Assembly (NCBI RefSeq): GCF_014863545.1
Contig: NZ_CP062260.1
Coordinates: 3,348,001-3,412,000, forward strand
Source: Paenibacillus sp. JNUCC32
GTDB taxonomy: Bacteria > Bacillota > Bacilli > Paenibacillales > Paenibacillaceae
Direction: 5' to 3'
Length of the DNA stretch: 64,000 nt
The position numbers were made by a program, and so were the translations under genes. The first letter of the stretch is position 1. Each line of letters opens with the position of its first letter. The notes beneath the pieces are model-generated. The model ran no database searches, was not told the DNA's origin, and worked only from the letters and a program-made list of their open reading frames with translations. This document shows positions 50,932-60,721 of this stretch, piece after piece.

Positions 50932-51246
50932 ATCGATTCCCCTTTCTGTTCGCGTCGTCGTGAATCCGGTATGTCACGTAAGCAATTTCAGTATACTGCG
51001 ATCCGGCGACATGATTTGGACCTCATGATGCGCTATCCGGACCTTTGCCTTGTCCATTTCACCGCCGTCCCCGCGTCCTCCGCTCAAACATGCCGGTATT
51101 CGGACTTTACGATGTGTTATCCGGACTTTATGGATAATGCCCGAGCGTTCGCTCCTGTTTTTTTCGACGTTTCCATTTATAATATCCTTACCGATATAAA
51201 AACGCTTTCATAATATAGGCGAACTGAAAGGAATCACGGCATCCCT
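50932..51246. promoter_or_regulatory. Divergent control region with 21-bp phased direct repeats
   Basis: Copies of TATCCGGACYTTT occur at 51034-51046, 51097-51109 (TATTCGGACTTTA) and 51118-51130 (TATCCGGACTTTA), with a weaker one (GATTTGGACCTC) at 51013. The starts differ by 21, 63 and 21 bp, all multiples of 21, so they lie on one helix face. AraC-type regulators bind direct half-sites spaced 21 bp. A plus-strand TATAAT lies at 51178-51183. Confidence 0.6.
51197..51210. promoter_or_regulatory. Catabolite-responsive element (cre) candidate
   Basis: TAAAAACGCTTTCA differs from the ideal TGAAAACGCTTTCA at one position. It lies downstream of the TATAAT at 51178-51183 and 37 bp ahead of the kinase gene, a position suited to CcpA repression. 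Confidence 0.55.
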
Positions 51247-52986
51247 ATGGTTAAAGCACTGAATAACAAGCCTTATCCCATCCGTCACTATGTGAAAATC
51301 ATGCTCTTCATCTCGATCTTTGCCCTGGTGGTGGATCTGGTGATCAGCTTCGCCTCCATCTTCATCGTGAAGCAGCAATCCACCCGCTATTTGCAGGATA
51401 CGGCGAATCTGTACATCCGGCAGATCAATCATGACTTCTCGTATATCAACCATTATATGGGCTGGACGCTCGCGAACGACGAAAGCGTCAAGATCATGGA
51501 TACCCCCGGCACCGATTACGTGGATTACATTAAGTCGAGCGAAAGAGTGCATAAACGGTTTAATGAGCTTCAAAAAAACTATGGCCAGGAATACAACTTC
51601 TTCTTCTATTTAAAAGATCAGGATTTCTTCCAGAACTATGCCCCCATGTCCCTATCGTATACGGAGTTCCAGGAGCTAAAGGAACAGATCGTCTCCCTCA
51701 CGGATTCCAAAAACGTATACGAAACGTTCTACTCGAACTGGAACCCGATCCTTGTGCAGGACACGCACTACGTCATCAACATCGTGCCCTATCACAACCG
51801 TTACTTGATCTGCCTCATCTCCGCAGACGACCTGGTCCGGCCGCTCCAGGAACTGGATTTGGGCGAGGACGGGTTCGTCTCTCTGGTGGATGCCCAAGGA
51901 GCCGCCCTTACGAGCCCAGGTGCCGGAGAGGCGGGGGCCAAGCCGCTCGAAGGAGCCAAGGCTTCCTTGTTCAGCCTGTCACAGCCGCGGACTACGGTCA
52001 CTGAGGGATTCTCGAATGCCTCCTTCAACGTGCAGCTGGTCATCCAGTTCGGCGTGTTCGAGACCATCATGATCGCCCAGCTGCTTATTATGCTGCTGTT
52101 CGTGCTGCTCACTTGCACGCTCAGCGTGGTCATGCTGTATTTCAAGAAGAAGGTGTTGAAGCCGATCCAGAATTTCTCGGAAAACGTAAGGCGCATCCAC
52201 GAGGATAGCGAAAATCTGGATTTCATGAGCAGCGAGATCATCGAGCTCGAGCAGGTGAACTCCCAATTCAAACACCTGATCGAACAGATCAAGAAGTTTA
52301 AAATCGATATTTACGAGCAGGAGCTCGAGAAGCAAAGAATCCAGCTCGATTATATGAAGCTGCAGATCAACCCCCATTTTTTCCTGAACTGCCTGACGAA
52401 CATCTACAGCATGGCGCAAATGCAAATGTTTAAGGAAATCGAATATATGTCGCTGTCCACGTCCAAATATTTTCGTTACATCTTTCAGAGCGGCGATAAC
52501 CTCGTGCGGCTTGAGGACGAAATCGAGCACGTCCGGATTTATCTGGAGATTCAGAAGCACCGCTACCGCGATGCCTTTTCTTATCATATCGGGCATGAAC
52601 AAGAGCTTGCCGGCCTCACGATTCCCCCCCTGGTGCTCCAGACCTTTATTGAAAACGCGGTGAAATACGCCGTATCCAGAGATCGGGTGCTCCAAATTCG
52701 CCTGACCGTCAGTTTGCGGGTGGAGGACGATAAGACTTATGCGGTCATCCGGATCTCCGATACCGGTCCCGGCTTTCCGGAAGACGTATTGGATAAGCTG
52801 GCAAACGGCAAGCCGCTGGATCAAAGCGAAGGGAAACACATCGGGATCATGAACACCCTTCAGCGGCTGGAGCTGCTCTACCATCATCGGGCGCAGGTGG
52901 AATTTTCGAACCCGGAAGGCGGCGGTGCCAGCGTCGCACTAACGCTGCCCCAGCCATTGCAGGAAAGGAGAGGAGACATTCGATGA
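51247..52986 (+). CDS. YesM-family sensor histidine kinase
   Basis: A 579-residue membrane sensor. Helix 1 near 20-42 (MLFISIFALVVDLVISFASI), an extracellular sensor of about 230 residues, helix 2 near 283-305 (IAQLLIMLLFVLLTCTLSVV), a HAMP linker, the H-box QINPHFFLNCLTNIYS (phospho-acceptor His), ENAVKYAV (N-box), DTGPGFP (G1) and GGGASVALTLP at the end. The type pairs with YesN-like response regulators and typically senses oligosaccharides through the adjacent ABC system. It overlaps the regulator gene by four bases (ATGA). Confidence 0.94.
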   Translation: MVKALNNKPYPIRHYVKIMLFISIFALVVDLVISFASIFIVKQQSTRYLQDTANLYIRQINHDFSYINHYMGWTLANDESVKIMDTPGTDYVDYIKSSERVHKRFNELQKNYGQEYNFFFYLKDQDFFQNYAPMSLSYTEFQELKEQIVSLTDSKNVYETFYSNWNPILVQDTHYVINIVPYHNRYLICLISADDLVRPLQELDLGEDGFVSLVDAQGAALTSPGAGEAGAKPLEGAKASLFSLSQPRTTVTEGFSNASFNVQLVIQFGVFETIMIAQLLIMLLFVLLTCTLSVVMLYFKKKVLKPIQNFSENVRRIHEDSENLDFMSSEIIELEQVNSQFKHLIEQIKKFKIDIYEQELEKQRIQLDYMKLQINPHFFLNCLTNIYSMAQMQMFKEIEYMSLSTSKYFRYIFQSGDNLVRLEDEIEHVRIYLEIQKHRYRDAFSYHIGHEQELAGLTIPPLVLQTFIENAVKYAVSRDRVLQIRLTVSLRVEDDKTYAVIRISDTGPGFPEDVLDKLANGKPLDQSEGKHIGIMNTLQRLELLYHHRAQVEFSNPEGGGASVALTLPQPLQERRGDIR

Positions 52987-54605
52987 ATGTATTGCTGGTT
53001 GATGACGATTATTTTGTCGTGGCCGCGCTGGAAAAGAAGATTGATTGGAAGGCACTCTCGATCGAACAAGTCCATACCGCATACAGCGTGGCGCAGGCAA
53101 GGGAGATTCTGCAGAGTCATTCCGTTCAGATCCTCATTTGCGACATCGAAATGCCGCAGGGCAGCGGACTGGAGCTTCTCGCCTGGATACGCGAGGAACA
53201 ATACGGCATACAGACGATTTTCCTGACCAATTACGCCGATTTCAACTATGCGCAGAAAGCGATTGAGCTGCAAAGCTTCGACTATTTCCTGAAGCCGATT
53301 GAATTCGATAAGCTCAGCCTCATCATCTCCAAGGCCGTGTACAAAGCTAAGGAACAGCAAAGCGACCAGGAAGCGATACAGGACGGGCAGCTGTGGAAGA
53401 AAAACCAAAGAAAGCTGCAAGAGCACTTCTGGAGCAAGCTGATCAAGGAAAAAAAAGCTTCGTCGGACCGGGCGGCCATCGCCGGGTATATCGCGGAGCA
53501 GAATCTGTCCTATGCGATGTCGGATTTGTTTCTCCCCCTGCTGATCACGATTTTTCCGTATGATCAAAGCTTGGGCAAAGAAGACAAGGACCTGTTTGAT
53601 TACGCGTTTCTCAACGTGCTGTCCGAATTGTTCCAGGATCCGCTCTTTACGGTCGAGACCGTCATGGAGTATAGGGATTACGAATGGATGGTCATGCTGA
53701 AATGGAATCATCCTCCGGATACCGCGGTCATTGAATCCATCTGCACGTCCTTCATTGAGAAAGCCAACCGGTTCCTTCGGAGCGATGCGTGCTGCAACGT
53801 CTCGGTCTCGGCGGCTTTGGAGGGGATCAACAAATCCATACGGGACCTGCTGCAAATGAACGAGGACATGATCAAGAAGCGCAACCAGATCATGTTTCTG
53901 GAACGGCATTCGCTGCAAGAAGCCGCGTATACCCCTCCCCCGCTCCAAGACTGGGAGGCGCTGCTTGCCGAAAACAACCCGGCCGCCTTTCTCGAAGAAA
54001 CTCGCCGGTACCTGCAGAATTTGGCCAAGGGCGGCGTCCACAGCGCTTCGGTGCTGCGTTTATTCCGCTTGGATATGGTGCAGCTCGTGTACTCCTACCT
54101 GAAGGGCAAAGAGATCCAGGCTCACAAGCTGTATACCGGCAAAACCAATGATCAGTTATTTCTGCAGTCGTTAAACTCGATTGAAGACATGGAAAAATAC
54201 ATGGCGTATCTCGTCCGGACGGCAGCCGAATATCAAGCCTACGCCGGCCATTCCCATACCGTGGTGGAGGAAATCAAGCATTATATCGGGTGCCATTACG
54301 GAGAGGAGCTGACGCGAACGACCCTGGCGGAAATCGTCTTTCTGAACCCGGATTATTTGGCCCGCGTCTTTAAGAAAGAAACGGGCGTATCTTTAGGCAC
54401 TTATATCATTCAGGCCCGCATCCGGGCGGCCAAACATCTGTTGGAATCGACTCCGTTGTCCGTGTATCAGATTGCGGCGAAGGTCGGATACGCCAACTAT
54501 TCCTACTTCTCGAAGCTGTTCAAGCAGGATACGGGCTGGGCGCCCAGCGACTACAGGCGGGTGCTGCAAGGCGGAGGCAGCGGGAAGGTGGATCACGCAA
54601 AATAA
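52983..54605 (+). CDS. YesN-family response regulator with AraC-type DNA-binding domain
   Basis: A 540-residue regulator. The receiver domain (1-125) has LLVDDDYF, phospho-acceptor Asp in ILICDIEMPQGSG and Lys in FDYFLKPIEF. A long middle region (about 130-430) is typical of the family. The C-terminal AraC domain (about 440-535) has TRTTLAEIVFLNPDYLARVF, KKETGVSLGTYI and LSVYQIAAKVGYANYSYFSK. It probably activates the divergent permease operon through the 21-bp phased repeats at 51013-51130. The ribosome site GGAGAGGAG precedes the ATG. Confidence 0.94.
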   Translation: MNVLLVDDDYFVVAALEKKIDWKALSIEQVHTAYSVAQAREILQSHSVQILICDIEMPQGSGLELLAWIREEQYGIQTIFLTNYADFNYAQKAIELQSFDYFLKPIEFDKLSLIISKAVYKAKEQQSDQEAIQDGQLWKKNQRKLQEHFWSKLIKEKKASSDRAAIAGYIAEQNLSYAMSDLFLPLLITIFPYDQSLGKEDKDLFDYAFLNVLSELFQDPLFTVETVMEYRDYEWMVMLKWNHPPDTAVIESICTSFIEKANRFLRSDACCNVSVSAALEGINKSIRDLLQMNEDMIKKRNQIMFLERHSLQEAAYTPPPLQDWEALLAENNPAAFLEETRRYLQNLAKGGVHSASVLRLFRLDMVQLVYSYLKGKEIQAHKLYTGKTNDQLFLQSLNSIEDMEKYMAYLVRTAAEYQAYAGHSHTVVEEIKHYIGCHYGEELTRTTLAEIVFLNPDYLARVFKKETGVSLGTYIIQARIRAAKHLLESTPLSVYQIAAKVGYANYSYFSKLFKQDTGWAPSDYRRVLQGGGSGKVDHAK

Positions 54606-54658
54606 CCGCAGCATGCACTGGCAATCCATGAAGAATTGGCAGGTAGACGAAGTCAACA

Positions 54659-54712
54659 TAAAAAGTACCGCAGCCTCAAGCACAATCGCTTAGCGGCCGC
54701 GGTACTTTTTTT
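54659..54712. terminator. Bidirectional terminator
   Basis: AAAGTACCGC-a-GCC / GGC-c-GCGGTACTTT stem with eight T on the plus strand; on the minus strand the end is TTTTTATG. It serves the YesN-type gene and the convergent Gfo gene. Confidence 0.88.
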
Positions 54713-54749
54713 TAAGATATTCTTTCAATAAGTGCTGTCCTTCGTCAGG

Positions 54750-55826
54750 TTACGCAGGGTAAATGTCGAAATCCTTCAGCGTTTCGCCCGTTCTGGCGGA
54801 TTCAAACACCGCTTCGATCAGGTTCAGGACGCGCAGCACTTCCTCGTTCTTCACGATCGGTTCTGCCTCGCCCCGGGTCACGGCCGCAAAGTTATCGAAG
54901 AAGCTGCTGGATTGACGGTACGGCTCCGGCAGGGCACCCGTAATGGTAGCTTCTTCGGAAGGAGGGGCCATCGTTTTGGTCAAGCCTACCCCGGCTTGAA
55001 TCGGCTTCGGCTCCACTTTCGCGGCATCCTGATTCCGGGTAACGACTCTTCCGTTTAACGACCAGTCCTCAATAATGCCGGTTCCCTCGGTTCCTTTGAC
55101 ATACCAGCGTGGAAGCGTAATGAAATTCGTCGTTCCCACTTCGATCAGAACCGATACGCCGTTCTCGAATTCGATGACCGATTCAAAGCCGTCATCCACC
55201 TCATCGCCGAGAATAAAGCTCAAGCGGCTGCTCAGGCTGGTCATCCGGCTGTCCACCATGAACAGGATCTGGTCCAGCAAATGCACGCCCCAGTCCAGCA
55301 GCATGCCGCCGCCGTGGGCTTCCAGATGGCGCCAGTCGCCCGGAATGCCGTTCGCCCCGTGCACCCTGGATTCGATACGGAACAAATCGCCAATCGTCTT
55401 TTCGTTGTACATTTGCTTAATCGTCAGGAAGTCCTCGTCCCAGCGGCGGTTCTGGTGGACCATCAGCACCCGTCCGGCCGCATCGGCAGCGGAGACCATG
55501 TCCTTAAAGTCGCTTACGGACAATGTTACCGGCTTCTCGCAGATGACGTGCTTGCCGGCCGCAAACGCCTGAAGGGCCAGCTCCTTATGCACGTCGTTCG
55601 GCGTTGCAATGAGCACCACGTCAACCGCGGCATCGTTCAACACCTGCTCATAACTCTCGTAGGCAGCATACCCGTCCTCCCGGGACGCCTTCCTGCGCTC
55701 TTCCAGAATATCGTAGGTTCCGGTCACCTCAAGAAACGCGTTGTCCTTAATCAGCTTGGCATGGTAGCTGCCCATTCCGCCGTAGCCCACGATCACGATC
55801 GCTTGTTTTCTTTTTTCCGTCGTCAT
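54750..55826 (-). CDS. Gfo/Idh/MocA-family oxidoreductase (third cluster)
   Basis: A 358-residue enzyme: IVIVGYGGMGSYHAKLI, VLIATPNDVHKELALQAFAA, VICEKPVTL (catalytic Lys), MLDWGVHLLDQIL (Asp/His). It lies alone between the YesN terminator and the terminator of the ribose operon, so it is a separate unit. It may serve ribose or the sugars of the adjacent importers; the substrate cannot be assigned. Confidence 0.9.
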   Translation of the reverse strand: MTTEKRKQAIVIVGYGGMGSYHAKLIKDNAFLEVTGTYDILEERRKASREDGYAAYESYEQVLNDAAVDVVLIATPNDVHKELALQAFAAGKHVICEKPVTLSVSDFKDMVSAADAAGRVLMVHQNRRWDEDFLTIKQMYNEKTIGDLFRIESRVHGANGIPGDWRHLEAHGGGMLLDWGVHLLDQILFMVDSRMTSLSSRLSFILGDEVDDGFESVIEFENGVSVLIEVGTTNFITLPRWYVKGTEGTGIIEDWSLNGRVVTRNQDAAKVEPKPIQAGVGLTKTMAPPSEEATITGALPEPYRQSSSFFDNFAAVTRGEAEPIVKNEEVLRVLNLIEAVFESARTGETLKDFDIYPA

Positions 55827-55985
55827 AGATACATAGCTCCTTTTTTACATCTAAGCAGTAAACGCATACACAACCATTATAATATCATATGCGAAATAAC
55901 TGTTCTCTTTTACGATATTGTATTCCTGCTGCCATCGCAAGGCTGTGAGTTACATCGCAGTCCGGAATGGAATGAGCAGGATGGC

Positions 55986-56028
55986 AAAAAAAAGCGTTAC
56001 CCTGCTTCTATCGCAGGGCAACGCTTCT
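55986..56028 (-). terminator. Terminator of the ribose operon
   Basis: AAGCGTTGCCCTG / CAGGGTAACGCTT stem (one mismatch) followed by eight T on the minus strand, 14 bp after the rbsB stop. Confidence 0.93.
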
Positions 56029-56041
56029 TGATTTTCGCGAG

Positions 56042-56959
56042 TTATTCCTTCACGACCAGCTTCAGTGGTGCCGCGATATTCGCTTCCACCTCTTTGCCCT
56101 GCAGCACGTCCTTGGCTGCGCCGACGGCGAGCTGACCGATCAGCTCAGGCTGCTGGGCTACCGTTGCCGTCAGATTGCCGGCTTCGATGGACTTCAGCGC
56201 ATCGTCGTTGCCGTCAAAGCCGATGACCATGATGTCTTTGCCCGAGCTTTGAATCGCTTCGATTGCGCCCAGGGCCATTTCGTCATTGTGGGCAAATATC
56301 GCTTTGGCGTCCGGATTGCCCTGCAGCAGATTTTCCGTCACGGTAAGACCTTTGGTCCGGTCAAAATCCGCCGCTTGCTTCGCGACCACGTTCAGCTGCT
56401 CATCCGCGATATCATGGAAGCCCTTGCCCCGTTCGCGGGTCGCGGAAGCGCCCGGAACGCCTTCGAGTTCAATAACCTTCGTATCTTTGCCCAACTGCTC
56501 CACGATATATTCGGCTGCCATTTGGCCGCCCTTCACGTTATCCGAGGCGACCAGCGCAGCGACCTCGCCTTGATCCGCCGAACGGTCCAGCGTGATGACC
56601 GGAATGCCCAGGCTGTTCGCCGTTTGGACCACGGTCGAGATCGCGGACGAATCCGTCGGGTTAATCAGCAGTGCATTGACGCCCTGCTGAATCAGGTCGT
56701 CGACGTCATTGCTCTGCTTGGCTGAGTCGTTCTGCGCGTCAACGACAACGACCTCCATTCCCTGCTTCGCCGCTTCGGCGACGACGCCATCCTTCAAGGA
56801 GACGAAGAACGGATTATTCAAGGTGGAGATGGAAAGACCGATCTTGATGTCTTTGACGTCCCCGCCGGCTTTGGGCTTCGCCCATTCCGGCGGCTCCAGG
56901 GAACAGCCCGTGATGAAGATCAGCATGAGTGATACGAGCAGCAAAGTTGTTTTTTTCAT
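56042..56959 (-). CDS. rbsB: Ribose ABC transporter substrate-binding lipoprotein
   Basis: A 305-residue lipoprotein (lipobox ITGC, residues 16-19) of the pentose-binding family: IGLSISTLNNPFFVSLKDG, DAQNDSAKQSNDVDDLIQ, LLINPTDSSAISTVV, VITLDRSADQGEV, ELEGVPGASATRERGKG, FAHNDEMALGAIEAI and VIGFDGNDDALKSI match RbsB throughout. It delivers ribose to RbsC. It is the last gene of the operon, 15 bp after rbsC. Confidence 0.95.
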   Translation of the reverse strand: MKKTTLLLVSLMLIFITGCSLEPPEWAKPKAGGDVKDIKIGLSISTLNNPFFVSLKDGVVAEAAKQGMEVVVVDAQNDSAKQSNDVDDLIQQGVNALLINPTDSSAISTVVQTANSLGIPVITLDRSADQGEVAALVASDNVKGGQMAAEYIVEQLGKDTKVIELEGVPGASATRERGKGFHDIADEQLNVVAKQAADFDRTKGLTVTENLLQGNPDAKAIFAHNDEMALGAIEAIQSSGKDIMVIGFDGNDDALKSIEAGNLTATVAQQPELIGQLAVGAAKDVLQGKEVEANIAAPLKLVVKE

Positions 56960-56974
56960 CGTTCATTCTCCCCC

Positions 56975-57943
56975 TTAAGCCGATTTCTTGCGGTCGAGCA
57001 GTACGGCAATCGCAATCACGACACCTTTGACAACCATTTGATAGAATGAGTTCACGCCGAGCAGGTTGAGCCCGTTGTTCAGAATTCCGATGATCAGCAC
57101 CCCGATCAGCGTGCCGACAATTCGGCCGCGTCCGCCGGTCAGGCTTGTACCGCCCAGCACAACGGCTGCGATGGCATCCAATTCATAGGAGGTACCCGCA
57201 GTCGGCTGCGCGGAATTCAAACGGGAGGTCAGAATCGCGCCCGCCAGCGCGGACAGCATCCCTGCCAGGGAATAAATCATAATCTTTACGCGCGGTACCT
57301 TAATGCCGGATACAAGCGATGCCTTTTCGTTACCGCCGATGGCATACGTTTTGCGGCCAAACGACGTTTTATGCAGGATGACCCACAGCACGGCAAACGT
57401 GATGATCATCGTAATGGCCGGCACGGGAATGCCCAGCAGGTATCCGCGGCCGAACAATTGGAATACAAGGCTGTCGCCAAGCCCGGTAATCGGATTACCG
57501 TTCGTATAAACCAGCGTAAGTCCCCGGAATATCGTCATGGTAGCCAAGGTGGCGATAAACGGCGCCATTTTCCCCTTGGTGATCATGAGACCGTTGATCA
57601 TGCCCATCACGCCGCCAAGCGCAACGCCGATGATGATCGAGAGAATCGGGTCAAACCCGGCCACCATCATATTGGCGACAAATGCGCTGGAGAGCGCGAG
57701 AATCGAACCGACCGACAGGTCAATGCCGCCCGTCAGGATAACAAACGTCATACCGAAAGCAATCAGTGCGTTAATCGATACCTGACGCAGCAGGTTCAGA
57801 ATGTTAAGCGGTTCCAAGAAGCTTGGATTCAGGACGGAAACGATGACGATCAGAATGATCAGTCCGAGCAGCGGACCGAGCTTTTGCGTCAAACCTGAGA
57901 CCTTGAACCCTTTTCCCGCCTTGGCATCGTTAATAGTTGTCAT
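56975..57943 (-). CDS. rbsC: Ribose ABC transporter permease
   Basis: A 322-residue protein with eight to ten helices and the RbsC/AraH signature: NILNLLRQVSINALIAFGMT, FVILTGGIDLSVGSILALSS, NGLMITKGKMAPFIATLATM, GGNEKASLVSGIKVPRVKI and VVLGGTSLTGGRGRIVGTLI. It forms the membrane channel with RbsA and RbsB. Its ATG lies directly after the rbsA stop, so the genes are coupled. Confidence 0.96.
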   Translation of the reverse strand: MTTINDAKAGKGFKVSGLTQKLGPLLGLIILIVIVSVLNPSFLEPLNILNLLRQVSINALIAFGMTFVILTGGIDLSVGSILALSSAFVANMMVAGFDPILSIIIGVALGGVMGMINGLMITKGKMAPFIATLATMTIFRGLTLVYTNGNPITGLGDSLVFQLFGRGYLLGIPVPAITMIITFAVLWVILHKTSFGRKTYAIGGNEKASLVSGIKVPRVKIMIYSLAGMLSALAGAILTSRLNSAQPTAGTSYELDAIAAVVLGGTSLTGGRGRIVGTLIGVLIIGILNNGLNLLGVNSFYQMVVKGVVIAIAVLLDRKKSA

Positions 57944-57944
57944 A

Positions 57945-59426
57945 TTACTGTCCCCCTGTAGCTAGAGTCATGATGTGTTCCTGCGTGGCTTGTTCGCGGT
58001 CCAGTTCACCGGATATCTTACCCTCGTGAACGACGAGAATCCGGTCGCTCATCCCGAGCACCTCCGGCAGCTCCGACGAAACCATCAGAATCGCCACGCC
58101 GCGTTCGGTCAGCTCATTCATCAGCTGGTAAATTTCGCGCTTCGCCCCTACGTCCACGCCCCGGGTCGGCTCGTCCAGGATGAGCACGCTCGGCCCAATG
58201 CCGATCCATTTGGCGATAACCACCTTCTGCTGGTTCCCCCCCGACAGATTGCGGGCGTGCGTTTCGGATGAATGGGTCTTGATCTGCAGCCGCTTTGTCA
58301 GCGTATCCACGAAATCCTGCTCCTTCTTCCCGGAAATGAATCCTCGGGATGAGAAGCTGAACAGATTGGGCAGCGCCATATTTTCACGGACCGAGAAATC
58401 CAGCACCAGCCCTTCATCCTTGCGGTCCTCCGTTATGAATCCAATGCCGTGTTTCACGGCATCATCCGGCTTCTTGATATGAACCTTTTTGCCGCGCACC
58501 CAGATTTCCCCGCTGTCCAGCGGGTCCAGCCCGAAGATCGCTCGCATCATCTCGGTGCGCCCCGCGCCCATCAAACCGGATACGCCTACGATCTCGCCGG
58601 CTCGGACCGAGAAGCTCACATTCTCGAACCGGCCCTTGCCGGTAATATTCTTCACTTCCAGCACCGGTTCGCCCGGAGACGGATGCCGTGCGGGATATCG
58701 CTCGGTCAGCTCCCGGCCGACCATCTTTTTGACGACTTCGTCAAAGTTGGTTTCGGGAATCGGCTTGGTGTCCACGGATTTGCCATCCCTCATAACCGTG
58801 ATCCGGTCGCAGATCGTGAAGATCTCCTCCATGCGGTGGGAAATGTAAACGATGGATACGCCCTGCTTTTTCAACGAGCGGATGACGCCGAACAGCTTCT
58901 CGATTTCCCTTTCGGTCAGTGCCGCCGTGGGCTCGTCCATAATGATGACTTTCGCTTTGGTCATGAGCGCTTTGGCGATCTCAATCATCTGCTGCTGGCC
59001 GACGGAGCATTCCCCTGCCTCCTGCGTCAACGGTATCGTCACCGCCAATTTGCCGAACTGTTCCTTCGCAAGCGCCTTCATTTGTTTCATGTTGAGGAAT
59101 CCCAGGCCGGATGTCATCTCCTTGCCGATAAACAAGTTATCCAGAACCGTCATCTCCGGCCAGATGTTGAGCTCCTGGTGGATGAAGGCGACGCCTCTCT
59201 CTTCGGCTTCCTTCGGGTTCGCAAAATAGGTTTCCTGACCGTCGATCAAGATCTTGCCCTCATCCCGGCTGTGAAGCCCGGTTAAAATATTCATCAGCGT
59301 CGATTTGCCCGCGCCGTTCTCTCCCATCAGGGCATGAACCTCTCCTTCCCGGAGATCAAAGTCCACGCCCGCCAGCACCCGGTTCGTGCCAAAGGATTTA
59401 TGGATATTCGTCATCTGAATGTTCAT
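57945..59426 (-). CDS. rbsA: Ribose ABC transporter ATP-binding protein (two ABC domains)
   Basis: A 493-residue duplicated ATPase. The first domain has [16 protein letters not shown] (Walker A), [16 protein letters not shown] (signature) and [11 protein letters not shown] (Walker B). The second has a degenerate Walker A ([16 protein letters not shown]), [17 protein letters not shown] and [19 protein letters not shown]. Such asymmetry is normal for RbsA/MglA. Fourth gene of the operon, 15 bp after rbsD. Confidence 0.96.
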   Translation of the reverse strand: MNIQMTNIHKSFGTNRVLAGVDFDLREGEVHALMGENGAGKSTLMNILTGLHSRDEGKILIDGQETYFANPKEAEERGVAFIHQELNIWPEMTVLDNLFIGKEMTSGLGFLNMKQMKALAKEQFGKLAVTIPLTQEAGECSVGQQQMIEIAKALMTKAKVIIMDEPTAALTEREIEKLFGVIRSLKKQGVSIVYISHRMEEIFTICDRITVMRDGKSVDTKPIPETNFDEVVKKMVGRELTERYPARHPSPGEPVLEVKNITGKGRFENVSFSVRAGEIVGVSGLMGAGRTEMMRAIFGLDPLDSGEIWVRGKKVHIKKPDDAVKHGIGFITEDRKDEGLVLDFSVRENMALPNLFSFSSRGFISGKKEQDFVDTLTKRLQIKTHSSETHARNLSGGNQQKVVIAKWIGIGPSVLILDEPTRGVDVGAKREIYQLMNELTERGVAILMVSSELPEVLGMSDRILVVHEGKISGELDREQATQEHIMTLATGGQ

Positions 59427-59441
59427 GATGCTTCCTCCTCT

Positions 59442-59840
59442 TTAACCGAAATGAACGCCGGCCTGCAAAATGCAGTTCGCATAGGGCTTGGCTTCGCCTG
59501 TACGGATAACCGCCTTGGCGTTTCGAGTCCGTTCCTTGAACTGCTCGTGCGTGCAAGCCTCGATCTCGCAATCCTGAAATTGTTCCTCTATATCATGCAG
59601 TGTTTCCTTATTCTCCCGCTTCATTTCTTCAGCAATGACGATTTTTTCAACGACCATATCGTCGGCGATCGCCTCCACCACCTCCATAAAGCTCGGCGTC
59701 CCCAGCGTTAGCGCCAGGTCGATCTTCGGAACGCCTGGAGGAACCGGAAGGCCAACGTCCCCGACCACGATGGTATCGGTGTGCCCCAGATCCGCCAGCA
59801 CTTTCGCGATGTGGCTGTTCAGCATGCCGTTCTTCTTCAT
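59442..59840 (-). CDS. rbsD: D-ribose pyranase
   Basis: A 132-residue cytoplasmic mutarotase that interconverts ribopyranose and ribofuranose for the kinase. It starts [20 protein letters not shown] (catalytic His-Asp context), then [37 protein letters not shown] and [13 protein letters not shown], all typical of RbsD. ATG 59840 has GGGAG at 9 nt; an in-frame TTG two codons earlier is not needed. It begins 3 nt after the rbsK stop. Confidence 0.96.
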   Translation of the reverse strand: MKKNGMLNSHIAKVLADLGHTDTIVVGDVGLPVPPGVPKIDLALTLGTPSFMEVVEAIADDMVVEKIVIAEEMKRENKETLHDIEEQFQDCEIEACTHEQFKERTRNAKAVIRTGEAKPYANCILQAGVHFG

Positions 59841-59842
59841 GG

Positions 59843-60721
59843 TCAAAGGCTCCCTTCCACTTCGAGGCGCGACGGCATTCCGCCCTGCGCTCCGAACTTC
59901 ATGACCGACAAGGAAGCGGCGCGGTTCGCGAATCTGAGGCTGTCGGTCAGGCTCATGCCCTCGGCCAGCGCCACGGCGAATGCGCCGTTGAATGTATCGC
60001 CGGCACCCGTCGTATCTACGGCTTCAACCTTGTAGCCCGGAACCACGACCTCTTTCATACCGTCAAAATAACGAACGCCCTTTTTCCCTTCCGTTACGAT
60101 GAGTTTATTCGGATACCGGCGCAGCACGTCGCCGAGCGGCTCGTCATGAAACAGGATAGCGGCTTCATGTTCGTTTGGCGTAATGTATGCCGCCCGTTCT
60201 ATAACGACGCTCGGCACCGGACGGGCAGGAGCGGGGTTCAGCATCAATGGCACCTGATACTTGGCGCATATCGCACTCACGTGCACCACCGTTTCTTCCG
60301 GAATCTCCTGCTGAATCAACACGATATCCGCCGCCTGGATTGCCTTTTCCGCCTGATCTACATATTCCGGAGTGATCCGATCATTGGCAGCCTTCACCAC
60401 CACGATGCTGTTGTCTCCCTCTGCCAAAATGATGTGCGCCGTGCCGCTTTCCATACCTGTAACCGGTTCCACATAATCCGTAAGAACACCATTCGACTGC
60501 AAATTGCTCAAAATCGTTTCGCCGAAGGAATCGTCACCGACGCAGCCAACCATCGTCACCTCTGCACCCAGCCTTGCCGCCGCGACGGCCTGGTTGGCTC
60601 CCTTCCCTCCGGGCACCGTCTTAAAGCTGTCGCCCAGCACCGTCTCTCCCGCGCCGGGGCGCTTGGCGGAGGTCACCACCAAGTCCATCGACGCGCTTCC
60701 GATTACCACGATTTTTGCCAT
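59843..60721 (-). CDS. rbsK: Ribokinase
   Basis: A 292-residue PfkB-family kinase making ribose 5-phosphate. The N-terminus reads [11 protein letters not shown], followed by [43 protein letters not shown] and the catalytic motif [17 protein letters not shown] with its Asp base. The ATG overlaps the rbsR stop (ATGA). The order rbsR-K-D-A-C-B is that of Bacillus subtilis. Confidence 0.96.
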   Translation of the reverse strand: MAKIVVIGSASMDLVVTSAKRPGAGETVLGDSFKTVPGGKGANQAVAAARLGAEVTMVGCVGDDSFGETILSNLQSNGVLTDYVEPVTGMESGTAHIILAEGDNSIVVVKAANDRITPEYVDQAEKAIQAADIVLIQQEIPEETVVHVSAICAKYQVPLMLNPAPARPVPSVVIERAAYITPNEHEAAILFHDEPLGDVLRRYPNKLIVTEGKKGVRYFDGMKEVVVPGYKVEAVDTTGAGDTFNGAFAVALAEGMSLTDSLRFANRAASLSVMKFGAQGGMPSRLEVEGSL

